Shown here piece after piece: positions 45,523-57,139 of a DNA stretch of 64,000 nucleotides. The notes beneath the pieces were generated by a model that did not search any database, was not told the origin of the DNA, and worked only from the letters and a program-made list of their open reading frames with translations. A program made the position numbers and the translations under genes. The stretch's first letter is position 1. Every line of letters begins with the position of its first letter. The DNA is from Neoceratodus forsteri (lineage: Eukaryota > Chordata > Ceratodontiformes > Ceratodontidae), in assembly GCA_016271365.2 (NCBI GenBank), contig CM028136.1, forward strand, positions 470,826,001-470,890,000, given 5' to 3'.

Positions 45523-46984
45523 TCTATACTGGATGTTGCTGAGGCATGGAAAACCCTATCTCACCCCTTCAAAACACTTGATTGCCTATCATCTGATCAA
45601 TTAGTCAACTACATTGCTAAATGCGAGATATAATGTTCACAGCAGCATGGCTTTTGTAAGGCACATAGCACCGCTATGGAGTTGTTAGAGTTCACAGGCT
45701 ATATCCACAGCACTCTTGACCATGGGCAGCTGGTGGGGGTGACCTATATCAACCTCACCAAGGCCTTTAACATGGTCAACCACACCTTACTGCTTAACAA
45801 ACTCTCCAAAACCATCCTTTCGGCTGGCGCTGTGGGGTGATTCAAAAAGTTATCTAGGGAGAAGGACCCAGCAGGTCAAGATAAATGGAGTCATGTTGGA
45901 CAATTGGCAAGTGCTCACTGGTGTCCTGCAAGGCTTGATTCTCAGCCCCTTACTTTTCAATCTCTTTCTAAGCCACCTCCTCAGTATCTGCTCAGAAAGA
46001 ATCCCTCTCTATGTGGATGATACCATTATTTTCACCAGTGACCCTGATCCACATCATCTTGAGACTCAACTCCAGCAAGACTTCTCAAAGATTGAGGGCT
46101 GGTTCTTGAAACAATTACTCATGAACTACAAAAAGACAAAAGTAATGTTGTTCGCAAACCCATGTAACAAACATAAGTCTCATCAATTAAATATTTTAAA
46201 TAGCTTCTACACCCCACTTGAATTGGTGTCTACCTTTATATTCCTAGGAGTGACCCTTGACTGCATCCTATCCTATGCTAGCCAAGTAGACCTAGTCACT
46301 AAAGCAATAAATTCCAAACTCAGCATACTCTATAGGCACAAGCATTGAATGACTGCTGATGCTCTCTGACTGGCAGGGAACAGTTCCATTCTCTCCGATA
46401 TAGATTATGGTTTAACTGTGTATAACACTGTGTCTGACACTAAACTAAAAAGGGTAAGCACAGTGATAAACAAAACCTGTAGACTAATAACTGGAGCCCA
46501 CAGATTCACCCATATTTCTGACTTTTACTCCTTGGCAAATTGGATGAATCTGGATGGTAGAATGAAATATCAGACCTGTCTCCTGGCAAAGAAAACCTGC
46601 CTAGGCCTTACCCCTCCTGCCATTTAGGGCCTCCTCAAACCACCTGCCAACCCTCACCAGACTCGAGTTACAGCCAGACAGTCCTCCAAGTCTTTTTCTG
46701 TTGCACAACCCAAGGACAATGGTCCTTTGCATACTGCACCCTCAGTTGGTTAAATTCCCTTCCTTCGGACATCATGAAAGAACCCAAGCTGGTACCTTTC
46801 AAGAGTGAACTATGCCAGTACCTCTCCACACATACTAGTTGTGACTGCTCGCACTAATCTGGGATCTCCCTAGTGGCCTGTGGAATCACTGCCTACCCCT
46901 CCACACTAACAACAGGATCCACCTGCTGCCATATCCTCACCCCTTGCCTCTTACCCCAACCCCCTACACTGCCATCACCCCACC

Positions 46985-47540
46985 ACAGGTTCCGTGTCAT
47001 AAGGGTGATCTCCAAAAGGTGATCATCATTATGGCGAGTATACATCACTTAAATTCAGTTTCAGCGATGTACACCCCCGGCAACAAACAAAATGGTGCAA
47101 AGGACTACCGTTTTAATGTTATGTGGGGGCTGCTCCCCCCAACCCCCCTATTATAAGATTCTCAACTCCAGGGGTGTGCATGTCGGTGGGGGTGCAACAT
47201 TGTAAAAAATTAAAAAACCTACTCGGGCCGGGCACAAAACAAAACATACCTGTGCCCAGACCCATACCCAGCATCCTAGCCACCCCAGTCCAGCACCCAT
47301 CCACCATGCCATGGAGCCAGCTCGGGAGCTCACTACAGCACCACCCCTCACAAACCCTCCTGCCCCTCACTCAGGGTGCTCGCTCCCCCCCATGCACGTG
47401 TACATATAGCGACATCCTGTTACTATTCATGAACCCCCCCCATCCGGTTGCCTTCCCTACTCCCTCGCCCTGTTGACATGCGCCACAAGTGGGTTGCCGT
47501 TTTGGTAAGTTCTCTCTTTTGACTAGCGCTTGTCACAGGA
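46985..47540. mobile_element. Insertion of unknown type in the LINE 3' region
   Basis: Sequence unlike the C-rich LINE 3' region on either side (ACCCCACCACAGG on the left, CACAGGATACCCCACCACC on the right, with CACAGG repeated as a possible duplication). Inside, CCGTTTTAATGTTATGTGGG and a GGGGCTGCTCCCCCC hairpin are notable. The family is not recognised. Confidence 0.35.
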
Positions 47541-48349
47541 TACCCCACCACCCCTTCTGCACCACTGCTTCCTCCACTACTACCCCTGTAGCCTGCCTGG
47601 TATTTCCCCATTCTCCCTCTAACCACCCCTTCCCCCACCACTACCCTGACAAGGTCAGCACTGACTGATAAAAATGACCACTTTGGTATACTTATCTAGT
47701 TTGTTTGTCTGTTTGGAATTATGTTATCAATTGTACTAGAATAATTACTCAAGCTTGCACTGGCCAAATTGTAAGAGGCAGTCTCTTGTATACAGTATAG
47801 TGTTCCAATGAATTGTATGTTCAACTATGTATCTCTAAATGTATGCACTACTGTGTATCTCTGATGTGGAACCTTTGTAAATGAACTCCCAACTGAAAGG
47901 TATTTGAATCCAAGAATTTAATAAATAAAAATTAAAAAGAATGAGAAACCAGACATAGAAAGCATGTATCATGTCAGCTCTGGAGACACTCATTCTACAG
48001 GTATTTGTAGTACAAACAAGAATTCAAGTGAAGCCCCATTTCAACAAACAGGGTTGCACCCAAAAATTAAGTGGTATCAAACAGAGGATTCAATAACACT
48101 GAAAGTCCAGCTGAGAAAATAAGAGTTCAAAATCTGTGAATCCAGCAGTCAGGCAACAAGCTGGAAGAAAGCTGTTTAAAAAAAAAATCCTTGTAAAATG
48201 ATGAAGTGAAGCCCCGTTTCAACAAACAAGGTTGCAAATAAGTGGCATCAAACAAAAGATTCAATACCTCTGAAAGTCCAGCTGAGAAATGTTTTAAATC
48301 AGAAATGTGAGTTTGATAGAAACACAGTAGTATTCAGTGCCATTGTAGA

Positions 48350-48660
48350 CAACACGTTTTATTTGTTCTTATCCCTCCATCACTGGTGGTGGTTGACTCC
48401 TGTCCATGGCCTCCCAGAGGGCGAAAGATCTTCCACATTACTCGGAAAGAAATTAAAATGTTTTTCTTTCTTTCTTTCCTTTTATCTCCCTACAGGTTTC
48501 ACCATTAAGTTCAAAAAGAGCTACTTGCTCTACTGGAAGTGTACGGCGCACTGTTGAATGGGTGGCCAGCCCAAAACAAATTGTGTAGTTCAAAAAAATA
48601 CAGCCCACTTCCACAGCAAAAAACAAACTTCTGCCCAGTCTTTATGAAATAAATTTATAG
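48350..48660 (+). repeat. Dispersed repeat, copy 2
   Basis: Matches 43520-43740: CACTGGTGGTGGTTGACTCC, TTACTCGGAAAGAAATTAAA, then a pyrimidine tract ending CTACAGGTTTCACCATT. It carries about 20 extra bases (CTCCCAGAGGGCGAAAG) relative to copy 1. Confidence 0.75.
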
Positions 48661-48839
48661 TTTTATTGCTGAATACAGTGACAGGCAAAGTTTTTTTAGT
48701 CAAACTGAATGCAAGAAGCCCCATTAACAGGAATGACTGGCAAAGGTATTCTCGAAGCCTGACAGCCCTCAGGAAACAGAGGAGTTACATGACATCTTCC
48801 TGCAATAGCGGTAAGTATCATTATGATTTTCTTTTGTTT

Positions 48840-49255
48840 TCTTTTTATTTTTTGTTCTCCTTTTTCACAGGTACACAGTGTGCAGCAGTGGTCAAAGGGC
48901 AGTTAAATAATGTCTCATTCTTAGTTGCAGGTAAGAGGTACAGTAAGAGTGGGATTGGATAACTGATATACCATAAGGCCAAAGCAGAGGCCAGTAGGAG
49001 GCTAAATAGTTTCTCTTTTTATTTGCAGGTGACAGGTACAGTAAGAATGGTAGTGGACAACCAATATCCCATGTGGCCACAGCAGTGGCCAAAGGGAGGC
49101 TAAATAATTTCTTACTTTTATTCACAGGTGACTGGTACAGTAAGAATGGAAGTGGAGAATGTATATACCATTACTGAGTGGTCACCACCACAGTGGCAAG
49201 TTGAGTAGAGTCTAAAAGAATTAATTTTTTGTTCTCTTTACAGGTGTCTTTCAGT
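48840..49255 (+). repeat. About 98-bp tandem repeat with splice-acceptor-like cores
   Basis: Units carry a pyrimidine tract, then CAG, then GTGACAGGTACAGTAAGAATGG or variants; GGTACAGTAAG occurs at 48937, 49035 and 49134. Outlying units end TTTTTCACAG|GTACACAG (48870) and CTCTTTACAG|GTGTCTTTCAG (about 49243). Each core looks like a 3' splice site immediately followed by a GT. After the last one, KQAITDHLLYQIMQDYTEEL is encoded (49280-49340), loosely like the segment after a BED finger in hAT transposases. Confidence 0.65.
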
Positions 49256-49344
49256 CCTGCTGCCTCCTCCTCCTCCTTCAGCAAGCAAGCCATCACCGAC
49301 CATCTTCTCTACCAAATCATGCAGGATTACACAGAAGAATTATA

Positions 49345-49900
49345 GGGTTAGGCTAACTGGCCTGCCAGTGCAGCAGTAGCACTACCACTTCCGATGCCAT
49401 TGACCCGGGTTCAGGAACATGCCCAGGGAGATGGAGGGTTGGATGGGGGAGGAGGAGGCTTGAGCATATGAGGACCACTTGCCTTCTACTGGGAAGGAGG
49501 GGGATGAGGTTCGGCACTTGACTGGCCTCTAGCAGAGGCCAGAGGCTCAGCAAGTACCAAAGCCACTCTGAGGGGCTGGGGCATGACAGATGGCAGTTGC
49601 ACCTTGATGTCTGGGAGCATGTCACACCCCCAAGAACAGCAATAAATCAGCTCCCTGAGCCCCAGAAAGATGGAGCACATGTTGCAGACCCCACAACTCC
49701 CACCTGTCTCTCCTGCTGGGTGCCCAATGAAAACAAGAAGGACTTTGGGATGTACGGGCCTCACCTTGTACCCACCTAGGGTGGTATAACCATGGCTCCA
49801 TGGGGGTTCACCCACAGGTCTCAGGTAGGTGGAGAGCACAGGGGAAGACACCATAGGCAACTCCCGATGGTGCGGGGCTCAGGGAGCAGGGGGGAGTATA
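49345..49900. other. G+C-rich stretch with overlapping open frames
   Basis: Open frames on both strands (minus 49860-49486; plus 49597-49779). The minus frame contains a CGVCNMC pair of cysteines but no recognisable finger, and no family could be named. It lies between hAT-associated repeats, so a decayed transposon segment is possible. Confidence 0.25.
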
Positions 49901-49939
49901 AAATGCAAGTTAAAAAAAAGAATTATAGAGTTAGTAAAG

Positions 49940-50165
49940 GCAGCCTGTGATGGGGGGGGGTGGAGAGTGACACACACAGAATAGCACCATGTAGAAGCAT
50001 CATACACATAGTTCTGGCAGTACCAAAATACAGTCTACTTTGTTTTTCTGGAACATTTGCACTACTGTTATGCAATGAATTACAGGAAGAGCAGCTTGTT
50101 GGGGGGGAGTGAGACACACAGTGCAGCAGCACGTAGCAGTAGTAGACCCCGGAGTCAGTTGAAAA
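49940..50165 (+). repeat. Dispersed repeat (ACTTTGTTTTTCTGGAACA type), copy 1
   Basis: CTACTTTGTTTTTCTGGAAC, ATTTGCACTACTGTTATGCA, a G-run and GAGTGAGACACACAGTGCAG. The same module occurs twice in tandem at 56490-56830. Confidence 0.85.
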
Positions 50166-50169
50166 ACCA

Positions 50170-50835
50170 AATATGACTGATTTACCACACATTATGACTA
50201 ACTTTTTCAACTAGTTTAAAATTTGTGACTTCACCTAACTAAAGAAAATCTAACCGATTTTTTCAACTTTCACCATCGTTGCATTTTATTATGTAGCAGT
50301 TTGTCAAAAAACTTCATATCTCATGCCACATTACACCACCAGTGGGTAATTAACAGACAGTTAATCCATAGTCATGCCTCATTGCTTAATAAATCACACC
50401 TTGGTTTACATCAGATTTTGTACACATATCACAACCACTCACAGGGGTCAACCTTAAACTTTTTTTGCACTAGCCAGCAGGACAAGGTGATTCAAAATTG
50501 CAGTAGCCCACAATTATAATGGCAAATGTTGATCACTTATACAGGAAACAATTCAAGCCAAGAAATACTCTGACTATTGCACATTTATCACTTTTCCATA
50601 TTCCTTCCTGCCCTATCTGCAAAAAAAAAAAGCTGCAATGCCAACACATACAGTGCACAGGCATGACACTATACTACCTCTGTTTCTATATAGATAATCT
50701 ATGCACCCCAGGAATGTCTATTTTAACCTTTAAAACTATGTATTTTATTAAGGGTTTTTTGGGGGGATCAGACATGATCTAAAGCTTTGTTTAGCTGGGT
50801 GGGATAAGGGTAGGAATGTAGGGTGGGACTGTATG
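50170..50835. other. Unassigned AT-rich stretch
   Basis: Short open frames only. No recognised element. Confidence 0.4.
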
Positions 50836-50837
50836 GA

Positions 50838-51130
50838 TGGTATTAACATACTAAGAAAACCAGCAGAGTAGGCCATATGGGCTATCGAATCTGCTCAGGG
50901 ATCACTGCCTGTTTAGGGCACTAATTTCTGCCCCCTTCCTCCCGAGGTCCCACTCCCCCTTCCCCTGACTTGGCGGCCCCACCAATGCTGACTCCATTTA
51001 GATGCACCCTCCCCCTATACCTGTCCTAGCCCCGCTTGAATCCCTCCACAGTATCCACAGCCACCAGTGTTGGTTGGCTTGGTCCATTTAGAAGAGCTGG
51101 GGACCCCATACACTTTCAAGCAATGGCAGC
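50838..51130 (-). mobile_element. CR1 3' end fragment
   Basis: On the plus strand it starts TTAACATACTAAGAAAACCAG with AGAGTAGGCCATATGGGCTA. This is the reverse complement of the 3' end of the CR1 at 38.4 kb (same subfamily, TTAGTATG terminal octamer). The C-terminal coding end is barely traceable near 51060. Confidence 0.8.
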
Positions 51131-51419
51131 TATGGCTCTGTGGATGGTCATTTCAGAGTCTGGCCTGCAGTGGTGTCCAGGGAAAGAACAGAGGTAAGAG
51201 ATTTGGATGAGAAAGGAAAGCTATGGTGAGGCTGTGATAAAACCCACCACCTACAGGGCAGACCCTGTATACCACCTAGCATTTTGTCCCTGAAATGTTG
51301 GATAAAAACACTCAAAATATAGGGAAATGAGAGGCACTGGTCTTAATATGGGACAAATTGACAGACAGACATGCATGGGGACAAAAACCTGCTAAATAGA
51401 GACTTTTTTTAACTTCATT

Positions 51420-52295
51420 AACAGCCATGAAAACATGCAGTAGTCAAGCCAGACAAGTAGAGTTAACTGAAGTTAGCAACTGAGGTTCAATGCAAAAAAG
51501 TGCAAAATAATGCACTTGGGTAGAGGGAACCCTGGGGAGAGCTACAGGTTGGGGGGGATAGCTGACTGTCACCAAGGAGGAAAGAGACCTAAGGGTTATC
51601 ATCTCTGATAACCTTAAGGTATCAAAGCAGAGCACAAAGGCAGCGGGGAGGGCCAGTGGCATGCTAGGTTGCATAGGCAGTGGTATCAATAGCAGGAGGT
51701 GGGAGGTGGTGATGCCATTGTATAAAACATTGGTAAGGCCTCACCTGGAGTACTGCATGCATTTTTGGAGGCAACACCTGCTCAAGGATATAAACAAGGT
51801 GGAGACTATCCAAAGAAATGCAACAAAGATGGTGCAGGGCTTGTACCATGAAACATATGAGGAGAGACTAAGGGACCTCAATCTGTACTCACTGGAGGAC
51901 AGGAGACAGAAGAGGGACGTGACTGAAACTTTCAAGTACCTCAAGGGCATTAACAAGGTGCAGGTGGGAGACCTTTTCTAATGTAGAAAAAGTACTAGAA
52001 CAAGAGGGCACAATATAAAACTGAGGGGGGGTAGATTAAGAGGTAACGTGAGAAAGTTTTTCTACACAGAAAGTGTAGTTGATGCTTTGAATAGTCTGCC
52101 AGAGAAGGTCATGGGACAAGCACAGTGGAGGGGTTTAAGCATGCCTGGTACAGGCACAAGGGAATCTTGAGAGGGAAGGAGTGATGAAGGCATTGATCAC
52201 ATATGGTCAGTGGCCACATACAAAGTTTAGGGTCTACAGGCAGATGAGATGGGCCTAACGGCTAGCGGTCCTTATCTGCCAACAGTTTTTATGTA
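51420..52295 (+). pseudogene. CR1 LINE, 5'-truncated
   Basis: Plus-strand CR1 ORF2 remains, starting upstream of the ERDL motif (KCKIMHLG-like near 51500, then an EERDLRVIISDNLKVSKQ-type segment). It continues as MLGCIGSGINSRRWEVVMPL, LVRPHLEYCMHFWRQHLL, YEERLRDLNLYSLEDRRQKR and FKYLKGINKVQ to 51981, then on in other frames (FFYTESVVDALNSLPEKV-like near 52065). The 3' end near 52230-52290 (GATGGGCCTAACGGCTAG, ATCTGCCAACAGTTTTTATG) matches the 17.1 and 24.8 kb subfamily more than the 38.4 kb one. Inactive. Confidence 0.92.
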
Positions 52296-52779
52296 ACTGC
52301 ACTAGCCCTGCTTAATTTGCACTAGGGTTTGGGCTAGTAAAACTGTGTTAAGATCAATCCCCCACCACTCACTGTGAGAGTCCATCCAGGATATGAACAG
52401 ACTGAGTGTGTGTGCTAAAGGGAAAAAATCTGTTGTAGTTTTGCTGCCCAGGTATATGTCTTTTTTTTTCAGTAGAGTGGCACACAACATGACTGAAGAG
52501 GGAATAGACCAGGATGGGCCGATGGGAGACTCGGACACCAATAGAAAAAGAAAAACAGCACTTGTGCCATGTACCTTGAGCACTTTTACTACAAGAAGGG
52601 TGTTCAATTCACAATAACAACAGTTCTATACTATTTCTACCACTGATGTAAACCTGGGTCAGCAGTAAAGGAGCTCTCCTTTTATTTCATTTCTATGGAA
52701 TCTGAAAAAATATGCCAAGTAGAGTCTGTCAGGGAGAGGACTAGGAGACTCAAAGTGGGATGCTCATGCACTGTCTTGA

Positions 52780-53043
52780 CTAAATAGGGGATGGGGTAGA
52801 CTGATTTTTTTTTTACAATCTTTTGTACCATTTACTTGCATTTTTACTGCCTTTCCCTAATTATTGTACACATAACTGATATTGTGTGTTGATCTCACCT
52901 AAATTGTAATTTGTTGTACACAATACTACTTGAAATCGTATGTTGTTCTCACCTATATTGTATTACCTATTGTTTGTCCCAGGTCCACCTTGTAAATGAG
53001 CTTGCTCAATGGTGGTTAAATAAAGATTTTGATTGATTGATTG
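52780..53043 (+). mobile_element. LINE 3' end fragment
   Basis: Ends GTCCACCTTGTAAATGAGCT, TGCTCAATGGTGGTTAAATA, then (GATT)n. This is the same terminal design as the other L2-like tails. An internal duplication (TGTTGATCTCACCTAAATTG versus TGTTGTTCTCACCTATATTG) lies at 52886-52970. Confidence 0.65.
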
Positions 53044-53830
53044 GTTTTCATATTTTTGCCACAGCCACAGATTAGGTGCCTGAGCTCCCTCTCATGCACT
53101 ACACAGTATAGTACAAACATTGTTTTTCCTTCTCTGCCTGCGATTCTAACCTGTAAAAAAAATGCACTACAGCACGTTTATAGTTTACTCAGTTTTCCAG
53201 TTCAGATTCCTTATCCGGACTGATTCTCCCTCTGGACTTCCTTCCACCAGACAGACTTAAGTGAACTCACTCTCTCCACAATAACTGAGATGCGTGCTGT
53301 GCCACAGCCTAGGATGGCTCCTCCAGGCTCCATCTGGACTCCCACCAAGCAAGAGCAAGGCAGGCCACACTGATACCACCACCCATCAATGACACAGACC
53401 CAGGCTGCTCCTGGCACTATGACACGATGACTGACTACAGAGGACGCTTGACCTGGTCCTGCTGTGGTAGCTGCAGTTGGCCTTACTGAATCTCTACATT
53501 TAGCATAACCAAGTCAACTGCACTGTGTCTGCTATGTTGGGAAAGCTGCTAACTGCTTTCTGGGGTGAGGTGGAGTGGACTGACTGGCAAGTACCTGGAT
53601 GTGTATGTAACGTCATCTTGACCAATGTGGTCTTGCAAGGATAATGGCCAAGCCAATCAATAAAAAGCAATATATGCCTGCCCCAACCAAGCCTTCACCC
53701 TGCCCCCCCCAGCAACATCCTTCCCATTATGCCATTTAAAAATATGAAATATTAAAAAGAGAGTTTCGTTTCAACCACACACCAGCATTCTAAAAATAAC
53801 TGTATATCAACTGTATCTGTGCAAAGTTTG
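53044..53830. other. Unassigned stretch
   Basis: Short open frames without motifs. No element recognised. Confidence 0.4.
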
Positions 53831-53832
53831 TC

Positions 53833-53879
53833 TTATGAGGGTTTTTCACACACCTCAGGTGTGTGGAAAATCCCCATAA
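53833..53879. repeat. 47-bp palindrome
   Basis: TTATGAGGGTTTTTCACACACC pairs with GGTGTGTGGAAAATCCCCATAA with few mismatches and almost no loop. Confidence 0.9.
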
Positions 53880-53979
53880 CACACATCTGCACATGCATTA
53901 ATCTCTGTATAACATCCATCTGCAGTCTCAAAGGTGCAATCATTGCTATGAAAGCTCATGCTAAAAAAGATTATTATAG

Positions 53980-54260
53980 CAAACATAACTAGGCAGGGCA
54001 CATCTCCCACACTGCAATTATGAGTAATTTAATAATTATTTAACAGTTTCTCATCAAGTCTCCCTATAGAATGCTCTTTTATTTTTCTTTTGTAACAGGC
54101 CTGACTAGATAGTCCAGTTGAGGTTATTAAAAGAGCTGCACATGGAGGGGAACTCTGCAATTTTAATAAATACCGTACAAGAGACACTGGTCAAGAAATG
54201 TCCATGGATTTGAGGCTAACTTTCTATTTAGATATCATGGAAGTCTGCTCATTCATTAAA
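53980..54260. promoter_or_regulatory. Candidate conserved non-coding element
   Basis: Non-coding and repeat-free, with clustered homeodomain-like words (TGCAATTATGAGTAATTTAA, TAATTATTTAACAG, GGTTATTAAAAGAGC). Proposed on appearance alone. Confidence 0.2.
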
Positions 54261-54311
54261 GGAAAAAGGAACAACTGTTTAAAACTAGATATTTTTTGAA
54301 AATAATTAATA

Positions 54312-54440
54312 TACTAACATACTAGAATGCCAGCAGAGTAGGTCACATGGTCTATCACGTCTGCTAGAGAGTCTGTACCCTTAGTGGGCACTAATGACCC
54401 CCTCCTGCCCCTCCCCACACACACATATACTCCTAACTTG
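54312..54440 (-). mobile_element. CR1 3' terminal fragment
   Basis: TATACTAACATACTAGAATG and CCAGCAGAGTAGGTCACATG are the reverse complement of the CR1 terminus at 38.4 kb. Only about 120 bp of the 3' untranslated end is present. Confidence 0.85.
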
Positions 54441-55207
54441 TTCTTGGAACTTTTACAAGCATAAATAATTCTTAGGAAATAGTATGCCTTAGAAAGTTGC
54501 TGACACCATTTAAGGGAAACCTACAGCTAGGCCAACTCCACCTTCTATCCAATTCCTGGTGTGAAATTAAAAGAAAAAGCAATTAAAAACATGAAGCAAC
54601 AACCAATATTTTCCCGAAGCCAATCCAAAAGTCAACTCAGAACAAAGCCCCTGGCACATTTTAAAGAGCAACAGAGCATAGACAAAGAGGGGGCCAAATA
54701 CGCAAGCAATTACAGAAAAGGGAGAATATATTTAATGACATGCATCATTTTAAACCAGAGGGCTAGAGGGCACCTAACTCTTGCTGGAGTAAGTAACATT
54801 CTGCATTGATTTCACCCCCTGGGATTAACTCCCACATGATCAGTGCCCATAAATTTAAGTGCATCAGTCAGAGAGCCACTCTCAAAAGCAGTAACCTGTT
54901 TGGCACCTCAATCATCCATTACTCTCTTAGAAAGGACTGGCTCAGAAAACACAGCAAGAGAACAGCAACAGAAAACAAGAACAAAAAGTAAAACCAAATT
55001 AAAGCAGCGAAGTTAAAATTATGTTTTACAAGTTCTTCATCCTATAGATTTGTAACACAAAACAATCTTGGCACAGAGCAGTTTATGGGGGATTAATGAC
55101 TGGCTTCAGACCCCAACCTTCCTCAGCTGCCAGCTGTTTATTAATGCTTTGAAAATGGCTCATACCTCAACTGTTCTTCTTTACTTCTCTCCCAATCATT
55201 TTTCAAA

Positions 55208-55348
55208 CTGTTGTTTCATACTCGTACTTGTCTCTGATATAATGTTTTAATGAATGATCATATTCTTGTACCTACAGTCTGTAGGTATAAGAATATGATC
55301 ATACATTAAAACATTATATCTGAGGCAAGTATGAGTATGAAACAGTAG
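55208..55348. repeat. Near-perfect 141-bp palindrome
   Basis: About 70-bp arms, roughly 90% or more complementary, with a one-base centre (CTACAG, T, CTGTAG). Arm words: ATCATATTCTTGTACCTACAG and CTGTAGGTATAAGAATATGAT. Possibly a palindromic MITE; flanking duplications are not clear. Confidence 0.95.
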
Positions 55349-55639
55349 TACAGTATTATGCTAGTTACCCAAACACCTATATTGTTAAAAAATCCAACCA
55401 GTGCAGTCTGCAGCTTGACTTTCTCAATGCATTTGAATATATGTAAACAAGGCATGCATATCACCTCCCCACAGTGGCAAACAGGCACGGGTCACAGCAA
55501 GTGATCTTTGCAAATGGTGCTTTGTGATCTCCTCTTGCACTACAGTGATCTGTCAGTGGACCAAAAGTTTAAACTGTAACTCAGTACCATGATGGGTAAG
55601 TGGTGCCAGGGCTGAGCTGGCCAAGCATCAGTTGTTATC

Positions 55640-56330
55640 ATCAATATTGTGCGAGCTGCATGGCATGCACCTCTGATTGATTACAATTTTGTTAGGTGGC
55701 AGGCCAGAGTAAAGTTCAAGGAAAGTGCTTCAGCAGCCTCTGAAATCCTAATCCAGCAGCCCAGATCTGCCCCCGCAGTCCCACCCATCCCTAACAGTGT
55801 CAGTCAGTCACCTCAGTGCAGGACAGGCCTGTCCGTGGCATGATGGCTTTCCAATTGATGTACCATGGTGCTCAGAAGCTGGCAGGCACTTTTTCTCCTT
55901 AGGCCCTACTGGCCCGCTCACCTCGACATCTCTGCCATGGATGTCCCGACTTTCATTCAGTCTGTCTGGACTCCTCCTGCTGTTTCTGTCAGGGAAGAGA
56001 GGGACCCTGCACATTGCGCAACAACCCACCCATCCCTCCCTACTTCTCCCAGACTCGATCCTCTGTTGGCTTCGGTTTGGTGTCCCCAAGCTCCAGCCCA
56101 TCACTGATGATCAAACTCATGTGCAGCATGCCATGCAAATTCCTGGCTCCTCCCTCTCTCTTACATTCTATTGGAGGAGGACTGTCACTGAGTGGCAGCA
56201 GCACTTGGCATTGGTTGGGACTCAGGAGAGGGATGTAAAGGCCTGTGGCCAGCAGGGGTTCACAAATGATGTGGCCTCACCTCAGCAGTTGGCTTCGGGG
56301 GAGGGGGAGAGACCGTGTTAGGCAAGCAAC
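55640..56330. other. G+C-rich stretch with unrecognised open frames
   Basis: The plus frame 55649-55843 (WQARVKFKESASAASEIL) shifts near 55800 into a 174-codon frame to 56321. The composition is protein-like in places, but no conserved domain is recognised. It lies among hAT-associated repeats and may be a decayed transposon second ORF. Not called as a gene. Confidence 0.2.
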
Positions 56331-56489
56331 AGCCGCTGCAAACTGCAGCAATCTGCGATGGAGTCATGGACTTTAAATAAATGTGACTACATTCAGTTTA
56401 GGCTACAACTCAGGGCAGTTCCAACTAATTGCAACTTTCCTGAATTTCGGCCCACGATTCTGACGATCAAAGGCGGCTCCGGGGTCTAA

Positions 56490-56830
56490 GCAGTAGCATA
56501 AATGTTCCTGTGATTTACATAATTCTGGGAGTACCGAAATTCATCCTACTTTGTTTTTCTGGAACATTTGCACTACTGTTGTGCAATGAATTACTTAAGG
56601 GTGACCTGTTGGGGGGGGGGGAGTGAGTCACAGAGTGCAGCACCAGCATAAATGTTCCTGTGGTTCACATAATTCTGGGAGTGCCAAAATTCAGCCTACT
56701 TTGTTTTCTGAAACATGTACACTACTGTTGTGCAGTGAATTACAAGAATGGCAGCCTGTGAAAGGGAGGGGAGGGGGGGAGAAATGCACAGTGCAGCACC
56801 ATGTAGCAGCAGTAGTTGATAACAATTTTA
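56490..56830 (+). repeat. Dispersed repeat (ACTTTGTTTTTCTGGAACA type), two tandem copies
   Basis: AGCATAAATGTTCCTGTG starts at about 56493 and 56646. Each copy continues with CTACTTTGTTTT-CTG, CACTACTGTTGTGCA and a G-run. The period is about 153 bp. It is related to 49940-50165. Confidence 0.9.
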
Positions 56831-57139
56831 GTGATAGTGTAAGGACTGTACAGTTGTACAAGAATGACAACAACTAAGTTGAAATCAGATTTTCTCTTTG
56901 AATGGATGAGGACAGAGGAATTTCAGAACAAAACAGAATCAGAAATCAAGAAATACAGACAGACAGACAGAGAGAAATAAAGATGGATGAACACTTTTTT
57001 TTCTAAGTTTACTTTTTCCATTTTTAGAATTTAACAGCTCAGCAGTAACAGAAATAAATACAGACAGACAGAGAGAAATAAGGATAAAAGAACACTCTTT
57101 TTTTTCTTTTTAAGTTTTTTATTTATTTTCATTTTAGGA

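Larger units (their letters stand above)
43985..47939 (+). pseudogene. Long L2-like LINE relic with endonuclease and RT
   Basis: ORF2 of a non-LTR element with two insertions. The endonuclease part begins at about 44008: LTIVSMYIPSRKLSMG, then GLLLGDLNVNWL (the GDxN catalytic block). A linker is at 44509-44775 (YKQARNACTRAICLAK). The RT runs from about 45120: NYHPISIL-like near 45230, QQHGFCKAHSTA, YINLTKAFNMVNHTLL (first catalytic Asp present as Asn in the YINLTKAF block), GVLQGLILSPLLFNLFLSHL, the YVDD box (LYVDDTIIF, about 46005) and GWFLKQLLMNYKKTKVMLF. C-terminal RLITGAHRFTHIS and MKYQTCLLAKKT follow. The 3' tail is AAATGAACTCCCAACTG and a TAAATAAA end at 47939. Many frameshifts; not functional. 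Confidence 0.92.

Noticed and set aside
44008..47156. Series of open frames as a functional multi-exon gene
   Set aside because: They are frameshifted pieces of one LINE ORF2 (endonuclease, RT, C-terminus in order), with no splice sites needed.
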